From assembly GCA_036272815.1 (NCBI GenBank), contig DATAYA010000046.1, positions 1-18,283 on the forward strand: a DNA stretch of 18,283 bases, written 5' to 3'. Numbering within the stretch: position 1 is the first letter of the stretch; each line of letters opens with the position of its first letter. Of this stretch, positions 18,212 to 18,283 are shown piece by piece. Source of the DNA: DATAYA01 sp036272815 (GTDB lineage: Bacteria; Pseudomonadota; Alphaproteobacteria; Acetobacterales; Acetobacteraceae). The position numbers were made by a program, and so were the translations under genes. Below the pieces are notes generated by a model. That model made no database searches. It was not told the DNA's origin and saw only the letters and a list, made by a program, of their open reading frames with translations.

Positions 18212-18283
18212 TGACGCCGGCACATGGCACGCTGCGGGTGTTCGACGACGCGGCTTCCCTCGCCGCCGGCGCCGCCGCGCTGC
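18211..18283 (+). CDS. pgl: Probable 6-phosphogluconolactonase, N-terminal fragment (runs off the window)
   Basis: Only 24 codons are visible, from the ATG at 18211, which shares its first base with the HAD gene's TGA stop. The peptide reads MTPAHGTLRVFDDAASLAAG followed by alanines. This fits the N-terminus of DevB-type 6-phosphogluconolactonase, where a short strand (RVF-D/A) is followed by an Ala-rich helix. The position right after zwf and the HAD gene is where pgl is expected in this kind of operon, and the enzyme would hydrolyse the G6PDH product to 6-phosphogluconate. The fragment is too short for motif proof, so the call leans on context. The ribosome site is weak, so the gene is probably translated by coupling. 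Confidence 0.65.
   Translation, partial: MTPAHGTLRVFDDAASLAAGAAAL

Overview
The window is uniformly GC-rich with no visible break in composition. It carries conserved chromosomal genes from what is most likely an alphaproteobacterium of the Acetobacteraceae (acetic acid bacteria and relatives). That placement is an inference. It rests on a transaldolase-glucose-6-phosphate isomerase fusion in a tkt / tal-pgi / gnd / zwf / HAD / pgl cluster, a short NAD-type 6-phosphogluconate dehydrogenase, and a G6PDH that lacks the usual NADP-binding residues.

Left part (1-5594, minus strand): mutS (mismatch repair) is followed after 6 bp by glnD (PII uridylyltransferase). After 9 bp comes the start of an aspartate/glutamate racemase gene, which runs off the window edge. 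The tight spacing suggests one transcript.

Boundary (5595-5777): a 183-bp divergent intergenic region. It holds a tandem array of about 28-bp units, each of the three clean copies containing a perfect GC hairpin, plus one decayed copy. It separates mutS from maeB, an NADP-type malic enzyme with a phosphotransacetylase-like C-terminal domain (5778-8060, plus strand).

Middle (8098-9618): a divergent pair of small genes. One encodes a carboxymuconolactone-decarboxylase-like protein (minus strand, convergent with maeB). The other encodes an alpha/beta hydrolase (plus strand). They share a 63-bp promoter region.

Right part (9821-18283, plus strand): a pentose phosphate operon consisting of tkt, tal-pgi fusion, gnd, zwf, a Cof-type HAD phosphatase gene, and the first codons of a probable pgl. 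Gaps shrink from 10 and 22 bp to overlaps of 4, 1 and 1 nt, so the last four genes look translationally coupled. The operon covers the oxidative branch (G6PDH, lactonase, 6PGDH) and the sugar-rearranging steps (transketolase, transaldolase, isomerase), which allows cyclic operation in which fructose 6-phosphate returns to glucose 6-phosphate. Both dehydrogenases carry residues pointing to NAD+ rather than NADP+.

I saw no tRNA, rRNA, CRISPR array, transposase or phage gene, and no clear new multi-gene system. The best leads are the hairpin repeat array, the predicted NAD+ preference of the oxidative branch, the HAD phosphatase inside the operon, and the decarboxylase-like/hydrolase pair.
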